Source: VRUE01 sp963730315 (GTDB lineage Bacteria; Actinomycetota; Thermoleophilia; Solirubrobacterales; 70-9). From it: a stretch of DNA of 64,000 bases. The DNA lies in NCBI GenBank assembly GCA_963730315.1, contig CAVSRD010000016.1:1-64000 (forward strand). Direction: 5' to 3'. Under the pieces are notes generated by a model that saw only the letters and a list, made by a program, of their open reading frames with translations, searched no databases and was not told the origin of the DNA. The first letter of the stretch is position 1. Every line of letters begins with the position of its first letter. This document shows, piece after piece, positions 63,894-64,000 of this stretch. A program made the position numbers and the translations under genes.

Positions 63894-64000
63894 CGGGGTT
63901 TCTGGGAGCGGCCAGGCGCGCCGAAAAAGGCCGTGGGGCAAGCCCTGGGGCAAGGTGAGCTTCGAGACAGGCCCAGCGAAGGCCTTGAGAGGGCGCCGCC

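Noticed and set aside
63759..63953. Minus-strand reading frame containing TRLTGFEPVTFGFV at the right end
   Set aside because: Same artefact over the displaced tRNA 3' end.

Overview
GC content is very high throughout (roughly 70 percent). Genes are packed with ATGA, TGATG and GTGA stop/start overlaps, GTG starts are frequent and Ala/Arg codons dominate. Together with the acyl-CoA catabolic genes, a large LuxR-type ATPase regulator and an actinobacterial conjugation set, this points to an actinobacterium. Class Thermoleophilia (Solirubrobacter-like) is my best guess, but no marker gene here proves it.

Chromosomal part (1-15955). A catabolic cluster holds a short-chain dehydrogenase, a badly frameshifted HMGL/pyruvate-carboxylase-type carboxyltransferase, a histone-deacetylase-fold amidohydrolase, two acyl-CoA dehydrogenases, a MaoC hydratase, an acyl-CoA carboxylase beta subunit, a CitE-like lyase and a TetR regulator. 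A secreted 1028-residue protein, a frameshifted AAA-LuxR regulator and tRNA-Arg(ACG) follow.

Integrated element (15956-63867). A perfect 47-bp direct repeat of the 3' part of tRNA-Arg bounds about 47.9 kb of conjugative element. Left module, 16.4-28.2 kb, plus strand: ParB-like protein, small unknowns, DprA, ArdC-like antirestriction protein, SSB, SLOG protein and a MobF relaxase-helicase. Nearly every gene of this leading region is preceded by a long GC-rich hairpin and a strong Shine-Dalgarno sequence. Middle, 28.5-37.5 kb: a 7.6-kb RHS/LamG polymorphic-toxin-like gene, frameshifted many times, with a lower-GC tip and small membrane (immunity-like) genes. T4SS operon, minus strand, 44.9-37.7 kb: pilin-like protein, VirB8-like protein, TrbL/VirB6, SCO6880-type protein, VirB4, VirD4. 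Regulatory and surface block, 45.1-53.8 kb: repeat surface protein, winged-helix regulators, XRE regulator, secreted protein, membrane protein, a sigma factor carrying its own transmembrane segment, a lipoprotein and a VirB1-like lysozyme. Recombination module, 54.0-55.7 kb: small HTH protein, tyrosine integrase and a different tRNA 3'-end scar. Cargo, 55.8-63.7 kb: a PD-(D/E)xK/DGQHR/HEPN-like protein coupled to a Dam methylase, an IS481 relic, RusA, a second GQHR protein, a zinc-ribbon protein and a 653-residue HEPN-like protein. This cargo looks like a defence island.

Two recurring signals tie the element together. First, a bipartite sequence (SCCGGTGCAR, 10 nt, CGCTGGCCAR) occurs seven times, always upstream of and co-oriented with element genes: T4SS operon, relaxase, sigma factor, lipoprotein/VirB1, membrane protein, a leading-region gene and the ssb side. 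It looks like the promoter class of the element-encoded sigma factor. Second, the leading-region hairpins have the placement and polarity expected of promoters that work on incoming single-stranded DNA.

Caveat: many genes are split by one-base indels in G/C runs that leave a perfectly readable protein across frames. Two near-identical LamG copies differ by such indels. I read most as sequence or assembly errors, so 'frameshifted' below does not mean 'dead'.
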